Shown: positions 44,520-53,141 of the stretch, in pieces
How positions within the stretch are numbered: the stretch's first letter is position 1
Layout: each line of letters starts with the position of its first letter
Program-made: the position numbers and the translations under genes
Assembly: GCF_014699135.1 (NCBI RefSeq)
Contig: NZ_JACOFT010000003.1
Coordinates: 62,001 to 126,000, forward strand
Direction of reading: 5' to 3'
Origin: Cognatundibacterium aquatile
GTDB taxonomy: Bacteria; Pseudomonadota; Gammaproteobacteria; Burkholderiales; Burkholderiaceae_D
DNA length: 64,000 nucleotides
Notes under the pieces: model-generated
What the model was told of the DNA's origin: nothing
The model's input: only the letters and a program-made list of their open reading frames with translations
Database searches by the model: none

Positions 44520-47432
44520 ATGCACTCTTCAATGGAAACATCAACGCCATCTCATTCCGATCTAAGCTCCGCAAGCGGCAACGCCGTTCAGGCGAGTGCT
44601 GGCAGCGGATACAGCGAGCACCGGGTTATTCGCCGGAATGGTGCCGTAGTTGGTTTTGAGCCGCAAAAAATTGCGATCGCGATGACGAAGGCTTTCCTTG
44701 CTGTCAACGGTGGTCAAGGCGCAGCCTCTGCCCGTATTCGTGAACTCGTTGAGCAACTGACTTCGATGGTTGTTGCGGCATTGCTGCGCAGACAGCCAAC
44801 CGGCGGCACGTTTCATATTGAAGATATTCAGGATCAGGTTGAACTGGCGCTGATGCGTTCCGGTGAGCATGATGTTGCCCGTTCTTATGTTTTGTATCGT
44901 GCAAAACATCAGGAGGAACGCCGCTTGCAACGCGAAGCGCAACAAGCCTCACAGGCAAAACTGCCGCAAATCCATGTGGTTATTGACGGTGAAAAAGTCA
45001 TCCTCGACATTGAAAAAGTTCGTGCCCTTATTACTGCTGCCTGCGTTGGTCTCGACAAACTGGCGGATGCAGAAGCGATCCTGACTGAAACATTGAAGAA
45101 CTTGTACGACGGCGTGCCTGTCGAGGAATTGCATAAATCAGCGATTCTGGCTGCGCGCGCTTTGATGGAAAAAGAACCAGCCTATAGCCAGGTGACTTCC
45201 CGCTTGCTGTTGCACACAGTGCGTAAAGAAGTCTTTGGCAAAGAGGTGGCTCAGCAGGATGCTGCAGCTGAATACATTACCTATTTCCCGCAATTTATCC
45301 AGAAAGGTATTGCTGCCGAATTACTGGATACAAAATTGGCGGAATTTGATCTGGACCGTCTGGCAAAAGCACTGGTCGCTGACCGCGATCTGCAATTCAG
45401 CTATATCGGTTTGCAGACTTTGTATGACCGTTATTTCCTGCATGTCCGCGGCACCCGTATTGAAATGCCGCAGGCATTTTATATGCGCGTGGCGATGGGT
45501 CTGGCGTTGGAAGAAAAAGATCGAAATGCGCGCGCCATCGAGTTCTATCACCTGTTGTCCAGCTTTGATTTCATGAGCTCGACGCCGACACTATTTAACT
45601 CCGGCACACAACGTTCGCAATTGTCGTCCTGCTACCTGACTACGGTCTCTGATGATCTGGCCGGTATTTATGACGCGCTCAAAGAAAACGCTTTGCTGGC
45701 GAAATATGCCGGTGGTCTGGGTAATGACTGGACACCGGTACGCTCACTGGGCGCGCACATCAAAGGCACGAATGGTAAATCCCAGGGTGTGGTGCCGTTC
45801 CTGAAAGTGGTCAACGATACTGCGGTTGCGGTCAATCAGGGTGGTAAACGTAAAGGTGCAGTCTGCGCGTACCTTGAAACCTGGCATATGGATATCGAGG
45901 AATTCCTTGATCTGCGTAAGAACACTGGCGATGACCGCCGCCGTACGCATGACATGAATACCGCCAACTGGATTCCTGATCTGTTCATGAAGCGCGTGAT
46001 GGAAAAAGGAGAGTGGACCCTGTTCTCTCCATCGGATGTGCCGGATCTGCATGATAAATTCGGTAAGGCATTTGAAAGTGCTTACCTCGCTTACGAAGCC
46101 AAAGCGGCTTCCGGGGAAATCGAATTGTCCAAGAAAATCCCGGCACTCGACCTCTGGCGCAAAATGCTGTCCATGTTGTTTGAAACAGGACATCCATGGA
46201 TCACGTTCAAAGATCCTTGCAATATCCGCAGCCCGCAGCAGCATGTAGGCGTGGTGCACTCGTCGAATCTGTGTACCGAGATCACGCTCAACACTAACGA
46301 AAGCGAAATCGCCGTATGTAATCTGGGCTCGGTTAACCTGCCAGCGCACATGAAGAATGGCAAGCTCGATCACGTCAAACTGCAAAAAACGATCCGTACC
46401 GCGATGCGTATGCTGGATAACGTGATTGATATTAACTACTATGCCGTACAAAAAGCACGCGATTCCAATCTGCGTCACCGTCCGGTCGGCATGGGTATCA
46501 TGGGCTTCCAGGATTGCCTGCACATGATGCGCGTGCCTTATGCATCGAATGAAGCGGTGCAGTTTGCTGACACCTCGATGGAAGCCGTGTGTTACTACGC
46601 TTATCTGGCATCGACTGAGCTGGCGGAAGAACGTGGCACTTACAGCTCTTATCAAGGTTCGTTGTGGGATAGAGGTATTCTGCCGCAAGACTCGTTGAAG
46701 TTGTTGGCGGAAGAGCGTGGTGGTTATCTGGAAGCAGATTTTAGCGAAACCATGGACTGGACTGTGGTGCGTGATCGCATCAAACAATTTGGTATGCGCA
46801 ATTCAAACTGCGTTGCGATTGCGCCGACAGCAACGATTTCTAACATCATCGGCGTCTCAGCCTGTATCGAGCCGACCTATCAGAATTTGTATGTGAAATC
46901 GAACTTGTCCGGCGAGTTTACTGAAATTAACGAACACCTGGTGCGCGATCTGAAATTGCGTGGCTTGTGGGATGAGGTGATGATCGCTGACCTGAAATAT
47001 TTTGATGGCAGCTTGGCTCGCATTGATCGTATTCCACAAGATTTGCGCGAACTGTATGCGACTGCGTTTGAGATCAGCCCGTCGTGGCTGGTCGAAGCGG
47101 CTTCACGTCGTCAGAAATGGATAGATCAGGCGCAATCCCTGAATATCTATATGGCAGGCGCATCCGGTAAAAAACTGGACGAGACCTACAAACTGGCCTG
47201 GTTACGTGGTCTGAAAACGACGTATTACTTGCGTACGATTGGCGCGACGCATACCGAAAAATCGACATCGAAAACTGGTGCGTTGAATGCGGTTGCGGTA
47301 GATGGCGGTGCGGGTGCATTCAGCGCAGCACCGGTTGCGGCAGCTCCAGCAGTTGCTCCTGAGGCGGAAGGTGCAGCTTGCTACCTTCGTCCAGGTGACC
47401 CAGGTTTTGAAGAGTGCGAAGCTTGTCAGTAA
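44520..47432 (+). CDS. nrdA: class Ia ribonucleoside-diphosphate reductase, alpha subunit
   Basis: The catalytic subunit that reduces ribonucleoside diphosphates. At 970 residues it is longer than E. coli NrdA because the N-terminus appears to carry two ATP-cone domains: one at about residues 33-130 (HRVIRRNGAVVGFEPQKI) and a second, more divergent one at about 145-235 (VVIDGEKVILDIEKVRALI), as in Pseudomonas NrdA. The active-site cysteines are seen in LSSCYLTT, in NLCTEITLN and in AVCNLGS, and the C-terminal redox pair is in FEECEACQ. GGAGG precedes the ATG. nrdB follows after 148 bp. Control by NrdR is indicated upstream. Confidence 0.97.
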   Translation: MHSSMETSTPSHSDLSSASGNAVQASAGSGYSEHRVIRRNGAVVGFEPQKIAIAMTKAFLAVNGGQGAASARIRELVEQLTSMVVAALLRRQPTGGTFHIEDIQDQVELALMRSGEHDVARSYVLYRAKHQEERRLQREAQQASQAKLPQIHVVIDGEKVILDIEKVRALITAACVGLDKLADAEAILTETLKNLYDGVPVEELHKSAILAARALMEKEPAYSQVTSRLLLHTVRKEVFGKEVAQQDAAAEYITYFPQFIQKGIAAELLDTKLAEFDLDRLAKALVADRDLQFSYIGLQTLYDRYFLHVRGTRIEMPQAFYMRVAMGLALEEKDRNARAIEFYHLLSSFDFMSSTPTLFNSGTQRSQLSSCYLTTVSDDLAGIYDALKENALLAKYAGGLGNDWTPVRSLGAHIKGTNGKSQGVVPFLKVVNDTAVAVNQGGKRKGAVCAYLETWHMDIEEFLDLRKNTGDDRRRTHDMNTANWIPDLFMKRVMEKGEWTLFSPSDVPDLHDKFGKAFESAYLAYEAKAASGEIELSKKIPALDLWRKMLSMLFETGHPWITFKDPCNIRSPQQHVGVVHSSNLCTEITLNTNESEIAVCNLGSVNLPAHMKNGKLDHVKLQKTIRTAMRMLDNVIDINYYAVQKARDSNLRHRPVGMGIMGFQDCLHMMRVPYASNEAVQFADTSMEAVCYYAYLASTELAEERGTYSSYQGSLWDRGILPQDSLKLLAEERGGYLEADFSETMDWTVVRDRIKQFGMRNSNCVAIAPTATISNIIGVSACIEPTYQNLYVKSNLSGEFTEINEHLVRDLKLRGLWDEVMIADLKYFDGSLARIDRIPQDLRELYATAFEISPSWLVEAASRRQKWIDQAQSLNIYMAGASGKKLDETYKLAWLRGLKTTYYLRTIGATHTEKSTSKTGALNAVAVDGGAGAFSAAPVAAAPAVAPEAEGAACYLRPGDPGFEECEACQ

Positions 47433-47580
47433 TGCTGTCGGCTTTCAGGCAGTAACTGACAGAAATACAGAACTAATCAATTGAATTTTCAGCGAACGGT
47501 GTGAGCTATCCGTCGTTCGCAATGTCCGGCACATTTTTGCTTATGCGCAAAGATAAAGTGTCATCTTGTAAGGAATAAAA

Positions 47581-48762
47581 ATGTTATCTTGGGACGATGA
47601 AGCCACACCAGCAGCACCTGTAGCGCCATCAACTGTGCGGCCAGCAGGCAGCGATGTACAAGCTGGTCTGCAATTACAGGAAGTTGCGCTAAACCCAGCG
47701 TTGGTAAAAAACACCGAATCAGCGGCGAGTGCAGAAGATATCGCGCGTCGTGTGAATGCTGCCGACAAACGTATTATCAATGGACAGACAGACGTTAACC
47801 AGTTGGTGCCATTCAAATACAAGTGGGCATGGGATAAATATCTGGCTGGTTGTGCGAATCACTGGATGCCGCAGGAAATCAATATGCAACGCGATATTGA
47901 ATTGTGGAAAAATCCAAATGGACTGACTGATGATGAGCGTCGTTTGGTGACACGTAATCTCGGTTTCTTCGTGACTGCAGATTCTCTGGCGGCAAACAAT
48001 ATTGTGTTGGGTACCTACCGTCACATTACTGCGCCGGAATGCCGTCAGTATTTGCTGCGTCAGGCATTTGAAGAAGCGATTCATACTCACGCGTATCAAT
48101 ATATCGTTGAATCACTGGGTTTGGATGAAGGCGAAATTTTTAACGCTTATAACGAAATCGAATCCATCCGTGACAAAGATCAGTTTCTGATTCCATTCAT
48201 CGATGTGTTGACGAACCCTGAATTTAAAACAGGTACGACTGAAGCGGATCAGACATTGCTGCGTTCGCTGATTGTCTTTGCGTGTCTGATGGAAGGGCTG
48301 TTTTTCTATGTTGGATTTACGCAGATTCTGGCGCTGGGTCGTCAAAATAAAATGATGGGTGCAGCTGAACAGTATCAATACATTTTGCGCGACGAATCGA
48401 TGCACTGCAATTTCGGTATCGATTTGATCAATACGATTAAGATGGAAAATCCGCATTTGTGGACAGCGGAATTCAGAGGTGAAATTAAATCGTTGTTTTT
48501 GCGCGCGGTGGAGTTGGAATATCGCTACGCAGAGGATACAATGCCGCGTGGAGTGCTTGGATTAAATGCGCCGATGTTCAAAGGATATTTACGCTTCATC
48601 GCAAATCGCAGAGCACAACAAATTGGTCTTGATGTTTTGTTCCCTCAGGAAGAAAATCCTTTCCCGTGGATGAGTGAAATGATAGACCTGAAAAAAGAGC
48701 GCAACTTTTTTGAAACGCGCGTGATTGAGTATCAAACAGGCGGAGCCCTCAATTGGGAGTAG
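47581..48762 (+). CDS. nrdB: class Ia ribonucleoside-diphosphate reductase, beta subunit
   Basis: The 393-residue radical-generating subunit. The diiron ligands lie in [11 protein letters not shown] (Asp), in [21 protein letters not shown] (Glu and His) and in [11 protein letters not shown] (Glu and His); the radical tyrosine is expected in the [11 protein letters not shown] region. The start WDDEATP and the C-terminal tail that binds NrdA are typical. AAGGAA lies before the ATG. It is probably co-transcribed with nrdA, though the 148-bp gap could hold a further signal. Confidence 0.97.
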   Translation: MLSWDDEATPAAPVAPSTVRPAGSDVQAGLQLQEVALNPALVKNTESAASAEDIARRVNAADKRIINGQTDVNQLVPFKYKWAWDKYLAGCANHWMPQEINMQRDIELWKNPNGLTDDERRLVTRNLGFFVTADSLAANNIVLGTYRHITAPECRQYLLRQAFEEAIHTHAYQYIVESLGLDEGEIFNAYNEIESIRDKDQFLIPFIDVLTNPEFKTGTTEADQTLLRSLIVFACLMEGLFFYVGFTQILALGRQNKMMGAAEQYQYILRDESMHCNFGIDLINTIKMENPHLWTAEFRGEIKSLFLRAVELEYRYAEDTMPRGVLGLNAPMFKGYLRFIANRRAQQIGLDVLFPQEENPFPWMSEMIDLKKERNFFETRVIEYQTGGALNWE

Positions 48763-48885
48763 CTGCTGAATAAGCGCCCCGGCCTCCTGAAAAGGGATAC
48801 TCAAGGTTTGCACGAGATGTAAAACTCGAGAGGCCTCACCAAACTGAATGGACAGTCAAAGATTAAATTACTTGTACTGTTAGTG

Positions 48886-48921
48886 CCGCAATACCTGGCG
48901 AAATCGGGTATTGCGGTTTTT
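48886..48921 (+). terminator. rho-independent terminator downstream of nrdB
   Basis: CCGCAATACC (48886-48895) and GGTATTGCGG (48907-48916) form a 10-bp perfect stem followed by TTTTT. It lies about 120 bases after the nrdB stop. Confidence 0.88.
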
Positions 48922-49148
48922 GGCTTTGTGCCTTGAGTTCTGTAACTAATATTGACGTACGCAGGTAGTGCGGGCGTTGCAGATCGATCGCTTCAGACGA
49001 CGATCGCAGAGCGAAAGTTTGATGGCTGAAGTGCTGCATCATCGAGGGCATGCAGCAGTTCAGCCGGTGCCGAATTCATTAGCGCAAACATCGTTTATGT
49101 TTGTGCCCATGAATAATCCGCTTGAAAGGATAGAGCGGATTTAATTTT
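48922..49148 (+). ncRNA. hairpin-rich non-coding stretch: possible small RNA or structured leader
   Basis: Three consecutive stems in about 120 bases: GGCTGAA-g-TGCTGCAT with ATGCAGCA-g-TTCAGCC (49024-49065), a 10-bp stem around CAAACAT/ATGTTTG (49082-49106), and AATCCGCT/AGCGGATT (49115-49141) followed by TTAATTTTT. The last looks like a terminator or attenuator only about 40 bases before the H1-like gene. No open frame fits. It may be an independent small RNA or the 5' leader of the H1-like gene; I cannot decide which. Confidence 0.4.
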
Positions 49149-49186
49149 TATCCGATTTTTTCCATCTCTATCGAAGGAGAAACAAA

Positions 49187-50026
49187 ATGGCAACAGCACC
49201 AAAAACGGCAGCGGGCGATTCCGCCTCTGCGAAAAAGACGACTGCTAAAAAAGCTGTCGCAAAAAAAGTAGCAGCGAAACCGGCAGTAAAAGCAGCTGCA
49301 AAGCCAGCAGCAAAAGCAGCGGCCAAACCAGTAGCGAAGAAAGCCGTCGCTAAAGTAGCAGCGAAACCAGCAGCGAAAAAAGTAGCAGCGAAACCAGCAG
49401 CAAAAGCGGCGGCCAAACCAGTAGCGAAGAAAGCCGTCGCTAAAGTGGCAGCGAAGCCAGCAGCGAAAAAAGTAGCAGCGAAACCGGCAGTAAAAGCAGC
49501 TGCAAAGCCAGCAGCAAAAGCAGCGGCCAAACCAGTAGCGAAGAAAGCCGTCGCTAAAGTAGCAGCGAAACCAGCAGCGAAAAAAGTAGCAGCGAAACCA
49601 GCAGCAAAAGCGGCGGCCAAACCAGTAGCGAAGAAAGCCGTCGCTAAAGTGGCAGCGAAGCCAGCAGCGAAAAAAGTAGCAGCGAAACCAGCAGCAAAAG
49701 CAGCGGCCAAACCAGCAGCGAAGAAAGCCGTCGCTAAAGTGGCAGCGAAGCCAGCAGCGAAAAAAGTAGCAGCGAAGCCAGCAGCAAAAGCAGCGGCCAA
49801 ACCAGTAGCGAAGAAAGTCGTCGCTAAAGTGGCAGCGAAGCCAGCAGCGAAAAAAGTAGCAGCGAAGCCAGCAGCAAAAGCAGCGGCTAAACCTGCCGCT
49901 AAACCAACTGCAAAAAAAGTAGCGGCAAAAAAGGCTGCTCCAGCGAAGCCAGCGACTCCTGATGCAAAAACGGTCGTTAGCCCGAATGCTGCGTGGCCAT
50001 TCCCAACTGGCAATCGTCCAGCGTAA
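49187..50026 (+). CDS. histone H1-like lysine/alanine/proline-rich repetitive protein
   Basis: A 279-residue, very basic protein built of AAKPAAKK-type repeats; almost only Ala, Lys, Pro and Val until about residue 245. A 30-residue (90-bp) unit recurs, beginning KPVAKKAVAKVAAKPAAKK. The last 32 residues are not repetitive and end TVVSPNAAWPFPTGNRP. Such proteins resemble the C-terminal tail of eukaryotic H1 and bacterial H1-like proteins and are expected to bind DNA without sequence preference and compact the nucleoid. AAGGAG precedes the ATG. The complementary strand is also open, a side effect of the composition. A terminator follows. Confidence 0.88.
   Translation: MATAPKTAAGDSASAKKTTAKKAVAKKVAAKPAVKAAAKPAAKAAAKPVAKKAVAKVAAKPAAKKVAAKPAAKAAAKPVAKKAVAKVAAKPAAKKVAAKPAVKAAAKPAAKAAAKPVAKKAVAKVAAKPAAKKVAAKPAAKAAAKPVAKKAVAKVAAKPAAKKVAAKPAAKAAAKPAAKKAVAKVAAKPAAKKVAAKPAAKAAAKPVAKKVVAKVAAKPAAKKVAAKPAAKAAAKPAAKPTAKKVAAKKAAPAKPATPDAKTVVSPNAAWPFPTGNRPA
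49325..49888. repeat. 90-bp tandem repeats inside the H1-like gene
   Basis: Units starting at AAACCAGTAGCG or a close variant begin at 49325, 49415, 49529, 49619, 49709 and 49799. Spacing is 90 bp except 114 bp at 49415-49529, which is one unit plus an 8-codon insertion. Copies are nearly identical, so copy number is expected to vary between strains. Confidence 0.9.
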
Positions 50027-50066
50027 TTTTGTGCTACTTGGTTGCCTGACCTTATTCAGGCACAAT

Positions 50067-50105
50067 ACCCACTCTGTGATGATTCACCTGGTGGGTTTTT
50101 TTTTG
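50067..50105 (+). terminator. rho-independent terminator after the H1-like gene
   Basis: ACCCAC (50067-50072) and GTGGGT (50091-50096) pair around an 18-base loop and are followed by a run of ten T. The loop is long, but the T-run is strong. Confidence 0.75.
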
Positions 50106-50115
50106 AGGATAACTT

Positions 50116-50664
50116 GTGCTGCATGGAATTTTTACCTTCGTCATCGATATCCTGACTGGTTTTTTTGCCGGCTTTTTGCTGTTACGTTTCTGGATGCAAG
50201 TGCAACGGGTTCGTCCCCCTGCTGGTTTAGCACAGGCGATTTTTCAGATCACAGATTGGCTGGTACATCCGATACGACGTGTCGTTCCGGGATTTCGTGG
50301 CTACGATTGGGCAACGATGGTCGGCGTTTTTCTGACCGCGTTGTTGTCGATGGTATTGGATTTCTGGTTGTTATCCGAAGTCTCATTCAGTGCGATTTTG
50401 CTGCTCACAGTATTTCGTGTGTTGCAGTGGGTACTGTATGGTTTGATGGCTCTGCTGGTGCTTGAGGCAATTTTCAGCTGGGTGAATCCACATGCGCCAT
50501 TGGCACCCTTTATCCGAGCGTTGAATGAGCCCTTGTTGTCACCGTTCCGCAAGGTATTGCCTGCATTGGGCGGTCTCGATTTTTCGCCCTTGCTGGTGTT
50601 GATTTTATTGCAGATATTGAGCCGGGTGCTCAATGAGTTGATGCCTCGCTTGTTGATGCTGTAA
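50116..50664 (+). CDS. YggT-family membrane protein
   Basis: A 182-residue integral membrane protein with two YGGT repeats, each of two hydrophobic segments: FVIDILTGFFAGFLLLRFWMQ with LVHPIRRVVPG, and ALLVLEAIFSWVNPHAPLAPFIRALNEPLLSPFRKVLP. YggT relatives are linked to osmotic tolerance, cell division and FtsH, but a precise function is not established. The start is GTG at 50116 with GAGGAT eight bases upstream. Confidence 0.9.
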   Translation: MLHGIFTFVIDILTGFFAGFLLLRFWMQVQRVRPPAGLAQAIFQITDWLVHPIRRVVPGFRGYDWATMVGVFLTALLSMVLDFWLLSEVSFSAILLLTVFRVLQWVLYGLMALLVLEAIFSWVNPHAPLAPFIRALNEPLLSPFRKVLPALGGLDFSPLLVLILLQILSRVLNELMPRLLML

Positions 50665-50673
50665 CCGGATATC

Positions 50674-51678
50674 TTAGTTTTCCGGTCTGGCGGTCGATTG
50701 ACGGATAATCAGCTGCGACCTCAGCATTTCCCGTCGTAACGGAAGGGTAGGATTCGTAATTCTGGCGACCAGAACCTGCGCGGTGAGTTGTCCTATATCG
50801 TGTTTCGGTTGTGCGATGGTCGTCAATGGTGGCGTGCTGAATGAGGCCAGTGCAATATCGTCGTAGCCGATGACAGACAGCTGTTGCGGTATTTTTACTC
50901 CTGCTTCATTTGCTGCACAGATGCCGCCGATGGCCATCAGATCATTGCTGACAAAAATCGCCGTCGGTCTTTCAGGTAAAGCCAGTAACTGTTTAAATGC
51001 ATTAAATCCGCCCTGGCTGGTAAAGTCGCTATGGATCAGATATTCAGTGCGGAATTCCAGCTTTGCTTCGGCTAAAGCGCGTAAATAACCTGTGACCCGA
51101 CCACCGCTCGGCAGCAGCGTGTCCGGCCCGGCAACACAGGCGATCCGGCGATGTCCTAATCCTATCAGATAGCGGGTCGCATCATAGCCGCCCTGTACGT
51201 GATCCGCTTCAATTAAATCTGCCGCAACGCCTGCCACTTCACGGTCAACCAACACTTTCGGGATGCCTTCATCGGCCAGTAGTTTTGTTAATTCTTCGTC
51301 GGATCCTGATGGCACCAGAATCAGGCCATCGATACGTTTTTCCATCAGTACGCGGATATACGCTGCCTGCCTTTTCGGATCATCATCAGAATTGCACAAA
51401 ATAATGTTGTAGCCGAGTTTGAATGACGCATCTTCTATGCCCTGGATCACTTCGGCAAAATAGGGATTCGAATTATTCGGAATCATCATGCCGAGAGTAT
51501 GGGTCCGGTCATTTTTTAAACTGCGTGCAACGGCGCTGGGGATGTAGCGTAATTCTTTGATGACAGAGAGAACACGTTCACGGGCATCATCGCTGACAAC
51601 CCGGGTATTATTGATTACATGCGAAACGGTAGTCGTTGATACGCGCGCTTTTTCCGCGACCTGCTTCATTGTTGCCAT
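50674..51678 (-). CDS. LacI-family transcriptional regulator
   Basis: A 334-residue repressor. The N-terminal helix-turn-helix reads MKQVAEKARVSTTTVSHVINNTRVV, followed by the hinge (YIPSAVARSLKNDRTHTLGMMIPN) and a periplasmic-binding-protein-like effector domain (NSNPYFAEVIQGIEDASFKLGYNIILCNSDDD), close in style to RbsR/PurR. ATG at 51678 with AGGAA upstream on the minus strand. It is divergent from the CodA-like deaminase gene, 87 bp away, which is its most likely target. The effector may be a nucleobase or ribose derivative (inference from context). Confidence 0.9.
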   Translation of the reverse strand: MATMKQVAEKARVSTTTVSHVINNTRVVSDDARERVLSVIKELRYIPSAVARSLKNDRTHTLGMMIPNNSNPYFAEVIQGIEDASFKLGYNIILCNSDDDPKRQAAYIRVLMEKRIDGLILVPSGSDEELTKLLADEGIPKVLVDREVAGVAADLIEADHVQGGYDATRYLIGLGHRRIACVAGPDTLLPSGGRVTGYLRALAEAKLEFRTEYLIHSDFTSQGGFNAFKQLLALPERPTAIFVSNDLMAIGGICAANEAGVKIPQQLSVIGYDDIALASFSTPPLTTIAQPKHDIGQLTAQVLVARITNPTLPLRREMLRSQLIIRQSTARPEN

Positions 51679-51765
51679 AAAAATTCCTGCTTTTCGATGA
51701 TGAGATTATGACGCAGGATAGCGGTAGCGTTTAAAATTTTTGCAAACATCCAGAAAGGGTTTCAC

Positions 51766-53058
51766 ATGCATGATCTGATGATCCGGAATGCTCATTTGCC
51801 TGATGGGCGCAGCGGTGTCGATATTCTTGTGCGGCAGGGCAGGATAGAAGTGATAGCGGAACGCTTACCGAAGATAAGTATTCCTGAAATTGATGCAAAC
51901 GGGGATTTGCTCAGCACACCGTTTGTTGACGCGCATTTCCACATGGATGCGGTGCTTTCATATGGTTTGCCACGCGTGAATCAGTCAGGGACGCTGCTGG
52001 AAGGGATTGCATTGTGGGGCGAACTCAAGCCGACGCTGACGCAGGAAGCGCTGATTGCCAGAGCAATCGAATATTGCGACTGGGCGATTGCCAAAGGCTT
52101 GCTGGCGATACGTACCCATGTCGATATTTGCGACGATCGTTTGCTGGCGGCCGAAGCTTTACTGGAGGTGAAGCGGCAGGTGGCACCGTATATCGATTTG
52201 CAGTTAGTGGCATTTCCGCAGGATGGCTTGTTACGTAGCCCGACTGCATTCGACAATCTGAAACGCGCGATTGCGATGGGTGTGGATGTGGTCGGTGGCA
52301 TTCCGCATTTTGAGCGGACGATGGCGGAGGGTGCTGAATCGGTACGCCTGTTATGTGAGTTCGCCGCAGAAAAAGGTCTGCGCGTTGATATGCATTGCGA
52401 CGAATCCGATGATCCCTTGTCACGTCATATAGAAACGCTGGCCTTTCATACTCAGCGCCTCGGTTTGCATCATCGGGTGACAGGATCGCATCTGACATCA
52501 ATGCATTCGATGGATAACTACTATGTCAGTAAGTTGTTGCCGCTGATGCGTGAAGCAGGTGTCGCTGCCATTGCCAATCCCTTGATTAATATTACTTTGC
52601 AAGGCCGTCACGATACTTACCCGAAACGTCGCGGCATGACGCGGGTGCCGGAAATGCTGGCGGCGGGAATCGATGTGGCTTTCGGACATGATTGCGTGAT
52701 GGATCCTTGGTATAGCCTGGGGTCTGGTGACATGCTGGAAGTGGCGAGCATGGGCTTGCATGTTGCACAGATGACCGGCCAGCAGGCAATGCGGCAGTGT
52801 TTTGATGCCGTGACTAAAACGCCCGCCAAAATCATGGGGCTGGAAGGCTATGGTTTGCAGCCGGGTTGCTTTGCTGATTTCGTTATTCTTGATGCTGCCA
52901 GCAGTATCGAGGCATTACGTTTGCGTCCGGTGCGACGCTACGTGATTAAACGCGGCCAGATCATCAGTGAAACACCAAAACAGGAAGCACTGCTGCATTT
53001 ATCCGGCAAAGAAACGCGGGTGAGTTTCAGAAGGCAAGGGGATGGAAAAGGCGCGTAA
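51766..53058 (+). CDS. CodA-like cytosine deaminase / amidohydrolase
   Basis: A 430-residue metal-dependent amidohydrolase, close to E. coli CodA over its whole length. Metal and catalytic residues are in place: HFH (H57, H59), VAFPQDG (the glutamine that reads the pyrimidine), MHCDESDD (His and Glu), TGSHLTSMHS (His) and GHDCVMDPWY with metal ligand D309. The residue after D309 is Cys310, where E. coli CodA has Asp314, a position known to influence substrate choice. Cytosine may therefore not be the natural substrate; related pyrimidine or purine analogues are possible. It is divergent from a LacI-type regulator. There is no CodB-type permease next to it. Confidence 0.85.
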   Translation: MHDLMIRNAHLPDGRSGVDILVRQGRIEVIAERLPKISIPEIDANGDLLSTPFVDAHFHMDAVLSYGLPRVNQSGTLLEGIALWGELKPTLTQEALIARAIEYCDWAIAKGLLAIRTHVDICDDRLLAAEALLEVKRQVAPYIDLQLVAFPQDGLLRSPTAFDNLKRAIAMGVDVVGGIPHFERTMAEGAESVRLLCEFAAEKGLRVDMHCDESDDPLSRHIETLAFHTQRLGLHHRVTGSHLTSMHSMDNYYVSKLLPLMREAGVAAIANPLINITLQGRHDTYPKRRGMTRVPEMLAAGIDVAFGHDCVMDPWYSLGSGDMLEVASMGLHVAQMTGQQAMRQCFDAVTKTPAKIMGLEGYGLQPGCFADFVILDAASSIEALRLRPVRRYVIKRGQIISETPKQEALLHLSGKETRVSFRRQGDGKGA

Positions 53059-53141
53059 AAAAGGAAGGGAAAAACAGGACTCTGAATATTCACGCGGCTG
53101 ACAGGCTATTTTTGCGCTGTCAGCCGCGTAAATATTAGGAG

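Noticed and set aside
45744..46787. 347-codon minus-strand open frame
   Set aside because: It lies entirely within nrdA, which has full family support; the opposite frame has no recognisable domain.
49168..50013. 281-codon open frame on the minus strand
   Set aside because: Mirror of the H1-like gene; Lys/Ala/Pro codon repeats leave the complement open. It has no start signal and an implausible Phe/Ala-only composition.
49187..50026. CRISPR-like repeat array
   Set aside because: The repeats are contiguous, in frame and have no unique spacers; they are codon-level repeats of one protein.
51679..51765. Operator for the LacI-type regulator in the divergent gap
   Set aside because: A GTTT/AAAC dyad at about 51731-51751 is present, but there is no central CG palindrome typical of LacI-family operators, so the site is too weak to list.
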